A stretch of DNA of 60,928 nt, from NCBI GenBank assembly GCA_030681515.1, contig JAUXSE010000032.1:1-60928 (forward strand). Direction: 5' to 3'. The stretch comes from Geothrix sp. (GTDB taxonomy: Bacteria; Acidobacteriota; Holophagae; Holophagales; Holophagaceae). A program made the translations under genes and the position numbers. The notes under the pieces were generated by a model that did not search any database, was not told where the DNA came from, and saw only the letters and a list, made by a program, of their open reading frames with translations. Shown piece after piece: positions 45,605 through 52,937 of the stretch (positions within the stretch are counted from its first letter, which is position 1; each line of letters begins with the position of its first letter).

Positions 45605-47044
45605 TCATAGCCAGTAGGCCAGGAGTCGCGCTGCCCACTCCTTGAATCGCTGTCCATGGGGGCGCTGCTTCCACCGCTCCAGAGTGATTGGATCGGCACC
45701 TTTCAGGTCCTCCTCGAAGGCGCGCTCCATCTCCCGCCCAAAATCATCGCCCAGCACGACGACATTGACTTCCTTGTTGTGAAGGAAGCTCCGCATGTCC
45801 AGGTTGGTGGAACCCACCGTGGACCAGCTGCCGTCAATGACGGCGGTCTTGGCGTGCAGTACGGCGGTCCTCAGCTCATAGACCTTGATGCCGGCCTTGA
45901 GCATCTGGCCGTAGAAGGAATGGCCAGCCTGGAGCACCAGACCACCATCCGACACGCTGGGCAGGATGATCTTCACATCAACGCCGCGCTGGGCGGCCCG
46001 GACGAGCGCATCCATGATCTGAACATCCGGGACGAAGTAGGCCACGGTGATATGGATGGATTTCGTGGCCCCTTCGATGGCCAGAAAGTGCGCCTTGTAG
46101 ATCTCGAAATCACCGCCCGGACGGCTGCTGAGGACCCGCAGCACCTGGTTTCCCACCTGTGGCAGCGGAGGCAGGTAGTCGCAAACCGGTAACGCCACTT
46201 CCTTCTGGTTGGTCCAGTTGTCCAGAAACACCCACTGCAGCGCGGCCACGGCCGGTCCTTCGATCTGGATATGCGTGTCCCGCCAGCCCACGGAGGTCCT
46301 GTTTTTGGCCTTTGATCTGAACAGTGAGCTGCGGGCGTAGGCGGCGGTGATGTTCACACCTCCGGTGAAAGCCACCTTCCCATCCACCACGAGGATTTTC
46401 CGATGGTCGCGGTTGTTGAGGCGCCACCGGCCAAGTTTCTGAAAGGGGCTCACGGGATGGAAGGGCAACAGCCGAATGCCCGCCTCCTTCATGTGGTCGA
46501 AAAACGCCTGGGGCGTGCCAAGGGTTCCAACGCAGTCGTAGATGATGTTGACCTGAACGCCTTCCTTCTGCTTCGCGATGAGCAGATCAGCGAACTTTGT
46601 CCCCAGGGGGTCCTGGTCGAAGAGGTAGGTTTCCAGGTTGATGCTTTCCTTGGCCGCTGAGATCGCCTCCATCATCGCGGCCATGATCACGGGCCCATCA
46701 AAGAGCAGCGTGACCTTGTTGCCCGCGATGAGCGGCCGTCCAGTGGCGGCTTCCTCGAGGCCCGCGAGGATCACGGCGGCCTCTACCTTGGAAGGGCCCA
46801 GGCGACGGGCCAGCAAGGCGGCGGCGTCCTTGCTGGACAGCTTTCCAAGGCTGTTGACGACGCTGGGCTTCGCCGGTGAATGGATGGGTCCTTTCAGATG
46901 ATTCAAGTCCGGCAGCCGGGCGCAGGCAGAGAGCAGAAGACAGGGTACCAGGGCCCAGAACTGCCTGGGATGAGCCTCCCCGCACAGGGGATGCGCTGGA
47001 CTCCTCCCCGAAACCGGGAGGTGTGGCGTGAGGCCGGCGTTCAT
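45605..47044 (-). CDS. phospholipase D/cardiolipin synthase family protein
   Basis: The product has 479 residues from the ATG at 47044. Both HKD motifs are intact: NNRDHRKILVVDGKVAFTGGVN near residue 232 and AVLHAKTAVIDGSWSTVGSTNLDMRS near 412 (HxKxxxxD). After a proline-rich start, a hydrophobic segment ends in LVPCLLLSAC, a good lipobox, suggesting lipid anchoring with the start perhaps somewhat downstream. The family joins phosphatidyl groups to make cardiolipin or cleaves phosphodiesters. The start overlaps the stop of the DUF1003 gene. Membrane remodelling under stress fits the neighbours. Confidence 0.88.
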   Translation of the reverse strand: MNAGLTPHLPVSGRSPAHPLCGEAHPRQFWALVPCLLLSACARLPDLNHLKGPIHSPAKPSVVNSLGKLSSKDAAALLARRLGPSKVEAAVILAGLEEAATGRPLIAGNKVTLLFDGPVIMAAMMEAISAAKESINLETYLFDQDPLGTKFADLLIAKQKEGVQVNIIYDCVGTLGTPQAFFDHMKEAGIRLLPFHPVSPFQKLGRWRLNNRDHRKILVVDGKVAFTGGVNITAAYARSSLFRSKAKNRTSVGWRDTHIQIEGPAVAALQWVFLDNWTNQKEVALPVCDYLPPLPQVGNQVLRVLSSRPGGDFEIYKAHFLAIEGATKSIHITVAYFVPDVQIMDALVRAAQRGVDVKIILPSVSDGGLVLQAGHSFYGQMLKAGIKVYELRTAVLHAKTAVIDGSWSTVGSTNLDMRSFLHNKEVNVVVLGDDFGREMERAFEEDLKGADPITLERWKQRPHGQRFKEWAARLLAYWL

Positions 47045-47598
47045 GGCGAAGGGGTTTTCGTCTGGATCAGGTTCCCCAGGAGTTTCAGTTGCTCCTTCTG
47101 GATGTCCAACAACTCTGCCCACTGTTTCTCGCGCAGCAGATCCATCTTTTCGTGGAGCAGCATGATATCCAGTTCGGCCTTCAGATTGACTTCGTAGTCG
47201 TGTTCCGCGTGGATGCGGTCCTTCTCGGACTGCCGGTTCTGGGACATCAGGATGATGGGGGCCTGGATGGCGGCCAGCATGGAGAGGAAGAGGTTGAGCA
47301 GGATGTAGGGGTAGGGGTCGAAGGTCTGCCCGCGACTCATCAAGAGGAACGCATTGAGCCCCACCCACAGAACCATGACGGCGGCGAAGATGCCCACGAA
47401 GGTCCAGGATCCGCCGAAGGTCGCCACCGAATCTGCCGCCCGCTGGCCCAGCGTGGTTACAGCATCGCTGTCCTTCGAAATGTCGCGGGCGATATGCTTC
47501 TTCTCGGCCACGTGTCGCGCGACCTTCTTGGCCCGCTCGTCCAGGCCCTCATAAGGCATCCCCATCAACCTCGATGCCACCTCTCCGGGTTCGTGCAT
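47041..47598 (-). CDS. DUF1003 family membrane protein
   Basis: The 185-residue product has the DUF1003 core: DAVTTLGQRAADSVATFGGSWTFV, a membrane segment (GIFAAVMVLWVGLNAFLL), the FDPYPYILLNLFLSMLAAIQAPIILMSQNRQSEKDR signature with a second membrane segment, and a long helical C-terminus. The function of the family is unknown. Its gene is coupled to the phospholipase-D-type gene by a 4-bp overlap and follows the YtxH gene by 25 bp. Confidence 0.9.
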   Translation of the reverse strand: MHEPGEVASRLMGMPYEGLDERAKKVARHVAEKKHIARDISKDSDAVTTLGQRAADSVATFGGSWTFVGIFAAVMVLWVGLNAFLLMSRGQTFDPYPYILLNLFLSMLAAIQAPIILMSQNRQSEKDRIHAEHDYEVNLKAELDIMLLHEKMDLLREKQWAELLDIQKEQLKLLGNLIQTKTPSP

Positions 47599-47623
47599 GG
47601 GGGATAACTCCTAGCCAAGGTAC

Positions 47624-47899
47624 CTAAAGTTGGGGATCGCCGGCCGATTCCGCGGCCTGACCTTTCTGGCTGTCGGCGGCAAGGGCGGAGCATTCCTTCA
47701 GGTCCTCCCAGGCTTCACCCACATCCCCAGCCACATCATCCATCCGCCGCTTCGTGCGCCGGGCAATGTCCCTCAGCTGCCCTCGAAGCTCGGGACCGGT
47801 CTTCGGGGTGGTGAGGGCCACCACCACTGCGCCAACGACCGCCCCGGCGGCGAACATCAATAGCTTGGGGCCCATGGATGGGGTGTGTTCCTGGCTCAT
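47624..47899 (-). CDS. YtxH domain-containing protein
   Basis: The product has 91 residues with one N-terminal membrane segment followed by TPKTGPELRGQLRDIARRTKRRMDDVAG, the YtxH signature (short membrane anchor, then an amphipathic helix). It is closely similar to the protein encoded at 49628. Such proteins are general-stress or envelope-associated, with unknown mechanism. It begins a probable three-gene unit with DUF1003 and the phospholipase-D-type gene. Confidence 0.8.
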   Translation of the reverse strand: MSQEHTPSMGPKLLMFAAGAVVGAVVVALTTPKTGPELRGQLRDIARRTKRRMDDVAGDVGEAWEDLKECSALAADSQKGQAAESAGDPQL

Positions 47900-47946
47900 G
47901 GTGGCTTCTCCACTCGGGATTCGGGGAAGGCGGCTTGAGAGGGGTT

Positions 47947-47987
47947 CCGGCCCTTGGCGCAGCCCTGTGAACCGCGCCAAGGACCGG
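47947..47987 (-). terminator. terminator-like hairpin after the OmpA-domain gene
   Basis: CCGG-c-CCTTGGCGC (47947-47960) pairs with GCGCCAAGG-a-CCGG (47974-47987). It lies between the stop at 48014 and the YtxH gene. There is no strong T-run. Confidence 0.5.
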
Positions 47988-48013
47988 AGTTGCCGCCGCG
48001 CATGGTCCCCTGC

Positions 48014-49489
48014 CTAAAGTCCAGCCGCCTTGGAATCCGTGACGCCTTCGCCCGACACGACGAGTTCCACCCGCCGGTTTTCCTGCCGGCCGGCCTCTGT
48101 ATCATTGGACGCGATGGGGTGTTCTTCCCCGAATCCCTTGAAGGTGATGGAACCAGCGGGAACGCCCTGGCTTACCAAGTAGTCCTTTGTGTTCATGGCC
48201 CGCTTTTCCGACAGGTTCTGGTTGAAGGCCTCGCTCCCGTTGCTGTCGGTGAAACCCTCCGCCTCGATCTTCAGCCCCTTATGCGTGGAAAGCACGCCCG
48301 CGATTTTCGAGAGTTTCTCCCGCGCGGCAGGCAACAGCGTCGCCTGACCGCTTTGAAACAGGACCCCGGACATGTTCACGATGAGCCCCCGGGCCGTGGC
48401 TCGGGTCTGAAGAATGGAATTGAGTTGTTCCATCAACTTGGATCGCAGGCCTTCGTTCTTGGCCTGAAGCCCGGCATTCTTGGACCACAGTCCTTCGTTG
48501 GTGGCTCGCAGGGCATCATTCTCCTTCTCGGCCAACTGGGTCTGCTTGAGGGCCGTGGTCTTGGCGGCCTCGGCCACGGCGGTTTCCTTCTGGGCGGCGT
48601 CCACTTTGTCCTGGGCCAATTTCGTCTCCATGGCCACTTGTTCCTTTTCCTGCTTCTGGACGGCGATCAGCCGTGCGTCCTCAGCCCGCTGGACGGTTTC
48701 CCGAGCCAGCATGACCCTGGCCTTGCGTCCCCCTGTGGAGGCCTCTGCCTGCTTGAGGAAATTCTCGGCCTTACCGAATGCTTCCGGTGCGTAGAACGAC
48801 GCGCCTGCAGCCCGGGCGATGCGCACCGCATTGTGGGCCTGGTAGAGGTCAAGAGGCGTCTTGTCATTCATCGCCATTGGTTCGACGGCGGTCAGGTTCA
48901 GGGTGTACTGGCCACGCTTCAGCAGTTCATACTTGGCATCAATGAATTCGAACTGGCTGGGAGAGCCCTTGCTCAGGACATTTTCCAGAACCACCACATC
49001 ACTGGGCTGACTCACGGCGAAATAGGGCTCCGCGGTCACCACGAGGCCGAATGTCTTGAGCTGTTCCGTGCCCTTGACCTTGCCTTTGCCATGCTTGATG
49101 ACCAGTTCACCCAGATTGGTCGCCCGCCCCTCCGGAGAGATCCCCCACAGCACATAGGTCAAGAACTCCCCGCCGAAGCTCGATGCCGGGGGCAGGTTTT
49201 TGACCTTCGCGGTGATATGGATCCCCCCATCTTCGACCTTCACGGTCGCCACACCCGATGCGTTCCGCACAAGGACAGTGCCCATGAGGTCAATCCTGGC
49301 GGAAGATTTGAGGTTTCGGTAGTTGATGGCCTTCGCCGAACCCTGGACGACCGTCACCCGATACAGGGGTACCGTGGCGGGGGCTGCCTGCGAGGAGCCC
49401 AGGTTCGGGATGGGGGCGTTGTAGGGAGCTTCTTCGGCCTGGACGACCAGGAGAGCCGCCGCAAAGGGAATCGTTTTCCAGAATTTCAT
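48014..49489 (-). CDS. OmpA-family protein with DUF4398-like helical region
   Basis: The chosen ATG at 49489 lies 7 bases after AAAGG; two in-frame ATGs upstream are less well placed. The product has 491 residues: a signal peptide (MKFWKTIPFAAALLVVQA), a beta-rich N-terminal domain to about 220, a DUF4398-like and coiled-coil region about 225-350 (ARAAGASFYAPEAFGKAENFLKQAE, then EKEQVAMETKLAQDKVDAAQKE), and a C-terminal OmpA peptidoglycan-binding domain (SGVLFQSGQATLLPAAREKLS, EGFTDSNGS, NQNLSEKRA). It should link the outer membrane to the cell wall. Confidence 0.88.
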   Translation of the reverse strand: MKFWKTIPFAAALLVVQAEEAPYNAPIPNLGSSQAAPATVPLYRVTVVQGSAKAINYRNLKSSARIDLMGTVLVRNASGVATVKVEDGGIHITAKVKNLPPASSFGGEFLTYVLWGISPEGRATNLGELVIKHGKGKVKGTEQLKTFGLVVTAEPYFAVSQPSDVVVLENVLSKGSPSQFEFIDAKYELLKRGQYTLNLTAVEPMAMNDKTPLDLYQAHNAVRIARAAGASFYAPEAFGKAENFLKQAEASTGGRKARVMLARETVQRAEDARLIAVQKQEKEQVAMETKLAQDKVDAAQKETAVAEAAKTTALKQTQLAEKENDALRATNEGLWSKNAGLQAKNEGLRSKLMEQLNSILQTRATARGLIVNMSGVLFQSGQATLLPAAREKLSKIAGVLSTHKGLKIEAEGFTDSNGSEAFNQNLSEKRAMNTKDYLVSQGVPAGSITFKGFGEEHPIASNDTEAGRQENRRVELVVSGEGVTDSKAAGL

Positions 49490-49627
49490 GTTCATGCCTT
49501 TCAGGGTGGTCAATGGGTTGATCGGTTCACTCGGCTGACCCAGGGACAGGAGGCACTCCTGAAACAGCTTCGCGAGAATGGAAAAAAGGTTCGGCGCCCC
49601 CTAGGCGGAGGACATGATCCCGGGCGG

Positions 49628-49906
49628 TCAGCCCCGCAGATCGTTCGCCGCATCGGACACGCCCCGCTTCAGGTCGCCCGCGGCAAGGGCTGCGCGCTCC
49701 GTCATGTCATCCCAGGTATCGCCGGCCTCTTGGGCCAGCTTTCCCGCCTTCCGCTTGGCGCGGCGGGCGAGATCCTTCAGATCTCCGCGGAGGTCGGGCC
49801 CGGTCCTGGGTGTGGTGAGGGCCACCACCACCGCACCGAGGGCGGCCCCGGCAATGAACGTCAAAATCATGGTGCTGTTGGAGGAAGAGGTTCTGTTCTC
49901 GCTCAT
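49628..49906 (-). CDS. YtxH domain-containing protein (paralogue)
   Basis: The 92-residue product starts MSENRTSSSNS and has a membrane segment (MILTFIAGAALGAVVVAL) and the TPRTGPDLRGDLKDLARRAKRKAG signature. It is a near paralogue of the protein encoded at 47624, sharing the VALTTP.TGP.LRG..KD.ARR.KR pattern. It lies 10 bp after the DUF948-like gene. Confidence 0.8.
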   Translation of the reverse strand: MSENRTSSSNSTMILTFIAGAALGAVVVALTTPRTGPDLRGDLKDLARRAKRKAGKLAQEAGDTWDDMTERAALAAGDLKRGVSDAANDLRG

Positions 49907-49916
49907 GGGGGTTGTC

Positions 49917-50306
49917 CTATTCAGGTTCGTGCGGAGTTTGCTTGCGCTTGAAGAAGGCCAGCGCGGCGCTGATCCCTCCGATGATGCCCCCGAGATTCCG
50001 GGAGGCCGAATCAATCGTGTTGTGAAAGCGGGCGTGGAATTCCTTCAGCGTTCGCCCCACCTCCCCCATCATCTCGGCGAAGGCTGACACCTCATCCAGC
50101 GAGGCCTGCAGGGAGACCGCCAAGTGATCCATCCGCAATCGGGAGGCATGCACATCCTCCGCAATCTGGGACAGGTCCTTCCTGGTGGAGAGAAGAAAGG
50201 CATCCAAACCCTGCGCGGTCCGGCGCAACTGGAAAAGCAGGGGCACCAGGCCAACGGCGATGGCCACCAGAACCAGGATGAGTGTGACGTCGATTACGCT
50301 GGGCAT
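49917..50306 (-). CDS. DUF948-like membrane protein
   Basis: The 129-residue product from the ATG at 50306 (GGAG six bases upstream) has one N-terminal membrane segment (VTLILVLVAIAVGLVPLLF) followed by a long helix (RRTAQGLDAFLLSTRKDLSQIAEDV), the DUF948 layout, and a second weakly hydrophobic stretch LGGIIGGISAALAFF. General-stress protein family; function unknown. Confidence 0.75.
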   Translation of the reverse strand: MPSVIDVTLILVLVAIAVGLVPLLFQLRRTAQGLDAFLLSTRKDLSQIAEDVHASRLRMDHLAVSLQASLDEVSAFAEMMGEVGRTLKEFHARFHNTIDSASRNLGGIIGGISAALAFFKRKQTPHEPE

Positions 50307-50328
50307 GGTGGACTCCAAAACAGGGGAC

Positions 50329-50820
50329 TCAGGCTTCTTCGTGCGCTGTGAGCATCCAGAGGGTATGGTCCATGTCCCGGCTCACACTGGAGTAGAAGTC
50401 GGCCGTGTCGTGTTGGCCCAGTTTTTCGGCCTTCCTGATGGCCTTGCGCATCCGCCCGGCGTATTCACCGCAGCTGTCCACCAGGTCGTCCAGGCGAACC
50501 TTGCGGACCAGGACCCCAGGTGGGGCGGCTGTGATCGAGGACAATCGTTGTGCGGAGGGGAGCGCGCCCAATCCCTGTCCGCAGAGGGTGACCGCTCGTG
50601 CATCGAGATCCTCCACATAGGTGGCCAGCTGGCCGTGGAGATGATCAAAGACCAGGCAGAGCTCGTGGGCGTCCTGGCCTTTGGCATTCCGACGGGCCTG
50701 CTCGGTCTGAAAGGCCAGATCGAGCGTCTCTGCCAAGGACTGGTTCAGCAGGTCGGCCAGATCCTCCGTGGACCTGGCGTCCACCCTGGCGTGCTCGGCG
50801 CGTACCTGGCTTCTCATCAC
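50329..50820 (-). CDS. Dps/ferritin-like stress protein
   Basis: The product has 163 residues if the GTG at 50820 is used (AGGAG six bases upstream); an ATG follows immediately at 50817. It keeps the Dps helix pattern: LLNQSLAETLDLAFQTEQARRNAKGQDAHELCLVFDHLHGQL (normally K..HWN..G..F..LH), DLDARAVTLCGQGLGALPSA (D..AER...LG..P) and a final DTADFYSSVSRDMDHTLWMLTAH. Several ferroxidase residues (the HWN and the second H/D/E set) look altered, so it may bind DNA or shield without full ferroxidase activity. Confidence 0.75.
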   Translation of the reverse strand: MMRSQVRAEHARVDARSTEDLADLLNQSLAETLDLAFQTEQARRNAKGQDAHELCLVFDHLHGQLATYVEDLDARAVTLCGQGLGALPSAQRLSSITAAPPGVLVRKVRLDDLVDSCGEYAGRMRKAIRKAEKLGQHDTADFYSSVSRDMDHTLWMLTAHEEA

Positions 50821-50859
50821 GGCATGCTCCTGGAACGGTGAATCGGGTCGGGTGGCGTA

Positions 50860-51009
50860 CTAGAGGATTCTCCTGCCCTGGATGAGCCGCACCAGGACAA
50901 GCACGATCGCGAGCACGAGAAGGACGTGGATGAAGGCTCCCATCGTGTATCCGCTCACGAGCCCCAGGGCCCAGAGCACGACGAGAATCACTGCGATGGT
51001 CCATAACAT
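50860..51009 (-). CDS. 49-residue lmo0937-type membrane protein
   Basis: A short frame of 49 residues starting MLWTIAVILVVLWALGLVSG, preceded by GGAGG eight bases before the ATG. It has two hydrophobic segments separated by GYTMGAFIH and ends in a basic tail (RLIQGRRIL). It matches the small stress-linked lmo0937/DUF5670 membrane proteins. A close paralogue is encoded at 51355-51504. Confidence 0.8.
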   Translation of the reverse strand: MLWTIAVILVVLWALGLVSGYTMGAFIHVLLVLAIVLVLVRLIQGRRIL

Positions 51010-51055
51010 GGGGCATTCCTCCGTGGAGTTGACGCGTTACCAGGCCTTGAAGGAA

Positions 51056-51343
51056 TCAGGGTTTTTCGACGAAGCCGTGGAACAAGCCCTTGAGCTCCAG
51101 CCAGACCTTTTCGGTGCCGCCCTTCACGCTTTCCCAGGCCTCGTCGCTGGCTGTCTTCAACTTGCTCAGATGCTTGGCCGCCTCGTCATGTTTGCGCTGC
51201 ATGGCGTCAATGGCCAGGTCGTAGTTGACCTGCGCGTCCACCTCCGTGCGCTTGGCCTTGGCCCGCAGCACGTTCAGGTCGGCCGACCATTTCGCCAGCT
51301 GAGCGTCCAGCGTGCTTTCGTAGACCTTTCGATCCTTCAACAT
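51056..51343 (-). CDS. small coiled-coil protein
   Basis: The 95-residue product starts MLKDRKVYESTLDAQLAKW after AAAGGGAG. Nearly all of it is predicted helix with heptad-like charged patterning (VLRAKAKRTEVDAQVNYDLAIDAMQ, then KHDEAAKHLSKLKTASDEAW). No known domain is recognised with confidence. It sits between the two 49-residue membrane proteins and may act in the same stress response. Confidence 0.75.
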   Translation of the reverse strand: MLKDRKVYESTLDAQLAKWSADLNVLRAKAKRTEVDAQVNYDLAIDAMQRKHDEAAKHLSKLKTASDEAWESVKGGTEKVWLELKGLFHGFVEKP

Positions 51344-51354
51344 AGAAACTCCCT

Positions 51355-51504
51355 TTAGATGACCTTCCGGCCCTGGATGACCCGGATGAGAACGACGACG
51401 ATCGCAAGCACGAGCAGAAGATGGACGAAGCCTCCCAGCGTGTAGGCGGTGACGAGTCCAAGGGCCCAGAGGACGATCAAAATGATGGCGATGGTCCACA
51501 GCAT
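51355..51504 (-). CDS. 49-residue lmo0937-type membrane protein (paralogue)
   Basis: The 49-residue product starts MLWTIAIILIVLWALGLVTA and ends RVIQGRKVI, closely similar to the protein encoded at 50860-51009. AAGGAG lies eight bases before the ATG. It has two membrane segments. The gene follows the BON-protein gene after a strong hairpin at 51535-51563. Confidence 0.8.
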   Translation of the reverse strand: MLWTIAIILIVLWALGLVTAYTLGGFVHLLLVLAIVVVLIRVIQGRKVI

Positions 51505-51534
51505 GTGGAACTCCTTCAGGAAAACTGCGAATTC

Positions 51535-51563
51535 CCGGCCCCCTGGATGAACCAGGGGGCCGG
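51535..51563 (-). terminator. hairpin terminator after the BON-domain gene
   Basis: CCGGCCCCCTGG and CCAGGGGGCCGG form a perfect 12-bp stem with a 5-base loop, 12 bp after the BON stop codon at 51575. Little T-run follows on the minus strand. Confidence 0.6.
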
Positions 51564-51574
51564 ACGGAATGGCC

Positions 51575-52348
51575 TCAGGGCTTCTTCACCGTCATCATGT
51601 TCTTCACGCGCTGCACGCCACGGACATCCTCGGCGAGCTTGGTCACCAGGTCCCTCTCGGCGGCGTTCTTGGCCTCGCCGTGCAGGCTCACCACCCCATT
51701 CTTGGTTTTCACCTTGGTGGCCAGAGCATGGGTGGATTTGCGGAACAGGAGGGTCGTCTTGATCTGGGCGGTGATGGAGGCGTCATCCACCTTTTCCCCC
51801 AGGGTGCGGGGGGCCGGCCCACTGGGCTTGGCTACCACCAGGTTGTTGCGGACCTCTGAGATGCCATCCACATCCTTGGCATACTCGCCGGTCAGCTGCT
51901 TCTGTGCTTCCGAATCGGCCTTGCCCGAGAGGGTGACCACCCCTTTCTCTGTGTTGACATCCGTTCCGGAGGCGCTGACGTTCTTGTGGAAGGCCAGCAC
52001 GGCCTTCACCTTCATGGTGATCCACGCATCCGAGTTGGCGCTGGGCTGATCACCCACGACGGCGAGCTGGTTGTTCACGCCCTTGACCCCCGGAAGTCCG
52101 GAGACCGTTTCCTGGGCCAGCAGCTTGTGATACTCACGGGATACGGAGCCCGTCAGGGTGACCACGCCCTCGGAGGACTGGACCTTGATGTGGTCATCCT
52201 TCAGGTAGGTCTTGAAGTTGTAGCTGCTCTTGGCGGAGGACTCGATCCGGTTATCCAGTTCGGAGCCCTGCATGGGAAGACCCCCCGCCAGCATCAGCGC
52301 TGCGGAAGACACGAAAGCGATGGATGGATTCAGTTTGAAAATCGGCAT
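51575..52348 (-). CDS. periplasmic protein with three BON domains (OsmY-like)
   Basis: The product has 257 residues with a signal peptide (MPIFKLNPSIAFVSSAALML, cleavage probably before QGSELDN). Three BON repeats are visible: about 30-98 (HIKVQSSEGVVTLTGSVSRE), 105-172 (VNTEKGVVTLSGKADSEA) and 185-255 (KTKNGVVSLHGEAKNAAE). BON domains bind phospholipid surfaces; OsmY-like proteins protect against osmotic and envelope stress. It probably shares a stress regulon with its neighbours. Confidence 0.9.
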   Translation of the reverse strand: MPIFKLNPSIAFVSSAALMLAGGLPMQGSELDNRIESSAKSSYNFKTYLKDDHIKVQSSEGVVTLTGSVSREYHKLLAQETVSGLPGVKGVNNQLAVVGDQPSANSDAWITMKVKAVLAFHKNVSASGTDVNTEKGVVTLSGKADSEAQKQLTGEYAKDVDGISEVRNNLVVAKPSGPAPRTLGEKVDDASITAQIKTTLLFRKSTHALATKVKTKNGVVSLHGEAKNAAERDLVTKLAEDVRGVQRVKNMMTVKKP

Positions 52349-52445
52349 GGTGTTTGTCCTTTTTGGTTTTTGAAGGCGGCTTGGTTGAGGAATCTACAGG
52401 GCATGCCCGCGTGGGACGGAAGCGGATTCAATCCCGTGGCTGGGT

Positions 52446-52775
52446 TCAAACATCCCCATGTCCCGGGTTCCCACCCGGCGCCCGAGGAGCGTCATGCCTG
52501 TTGCCGTCCGGGGTCTTCTCCCGCGCGTTGGGCTTCGGAAGGCTCTTCGGGGCGTGTTTGGGATCCTGGTCATGCTTGGATTCGTGCCTGGAGAGATCGT
52601 CCACCTTCTTGGATGCGGAGATTTCCCAGGAGGTCGAGTGCGCTCTGTGATTCGATTCAGGGCCTGGCTTGCCGGGCTGGGGATCCCCAACGGGCTCCGG
52701 ATTCGGTTCTGACTGTCCGGGCTGCGGATCCCCTAACGGAATGGGTTCCGGCCCATGGTTATGACTGGTAGGCAT
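52446..52775 (-). CDS. small hydrophilic Pro/Gly/His-rich protein
   Basis: The 109-residue frame starts at the ATG at 52775 with AGGAGA upstream. It contains an imperfect repeat LGDPQPGQSEPNPEP / VGDPQPGKPGPES and a charged second half (KVDDLSRHESKHDQDPKHAPK). It should be disordered and soluble. No family is recognised. The ribosome-binding site supports it, but a non-coding interpretation cannot be excluded. Confidence 0.5.
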   Translation of the reverse strand: MPTSHNHGPEPIPLGDPQPGQSEPNPEPVGDPQPGKPGPESNHRAHSTSWEISASKKVDDLSRHESKHDQDPKHAPKSLPKPNAREKTPDGNRHDAPRAPGGNPGHGDV

Positions 52776-52897
52776 GGCTGTCTCCTACGCGGACGACAGG
52801 ACGCATCGCCCGCAACGGGGCCCAGGGATGGGCATGACTGGGAACGAACCCGATTCCTGTCCAGAGAGGCTCGGACAGCGGGGTGGATGGATCGAAA

Positions 52898-52933
52898 CGG
52901 CCGGACTTCGGCAGAAGCGCCGAAGTCCGGCCG
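52898..52933 (-). terminator. terminator hairpin after the double-OmpA gene
   Basis: CGGCCGGACTTCGGC and GCCGAAGTCCGGCCG form a perfect 15-bp stem with a 6-base loop, immediately after the stop at 52938. It is followed on the minus strand by TTTCG. Confidence 0.75.
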
Positions 52934-52937
52934 GGTG

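Noticed and set aside
52340-52445. A GG-N10-GC sequence (GGGATTGAATCCGC on the minus strand) before the BON gene as a third sigma54 promoter.
   Set aside because: Only the two dinucleotides fit; the CAC and TTG parts of the consensus are missing, which is expected often by chance in GC-rich DNA.
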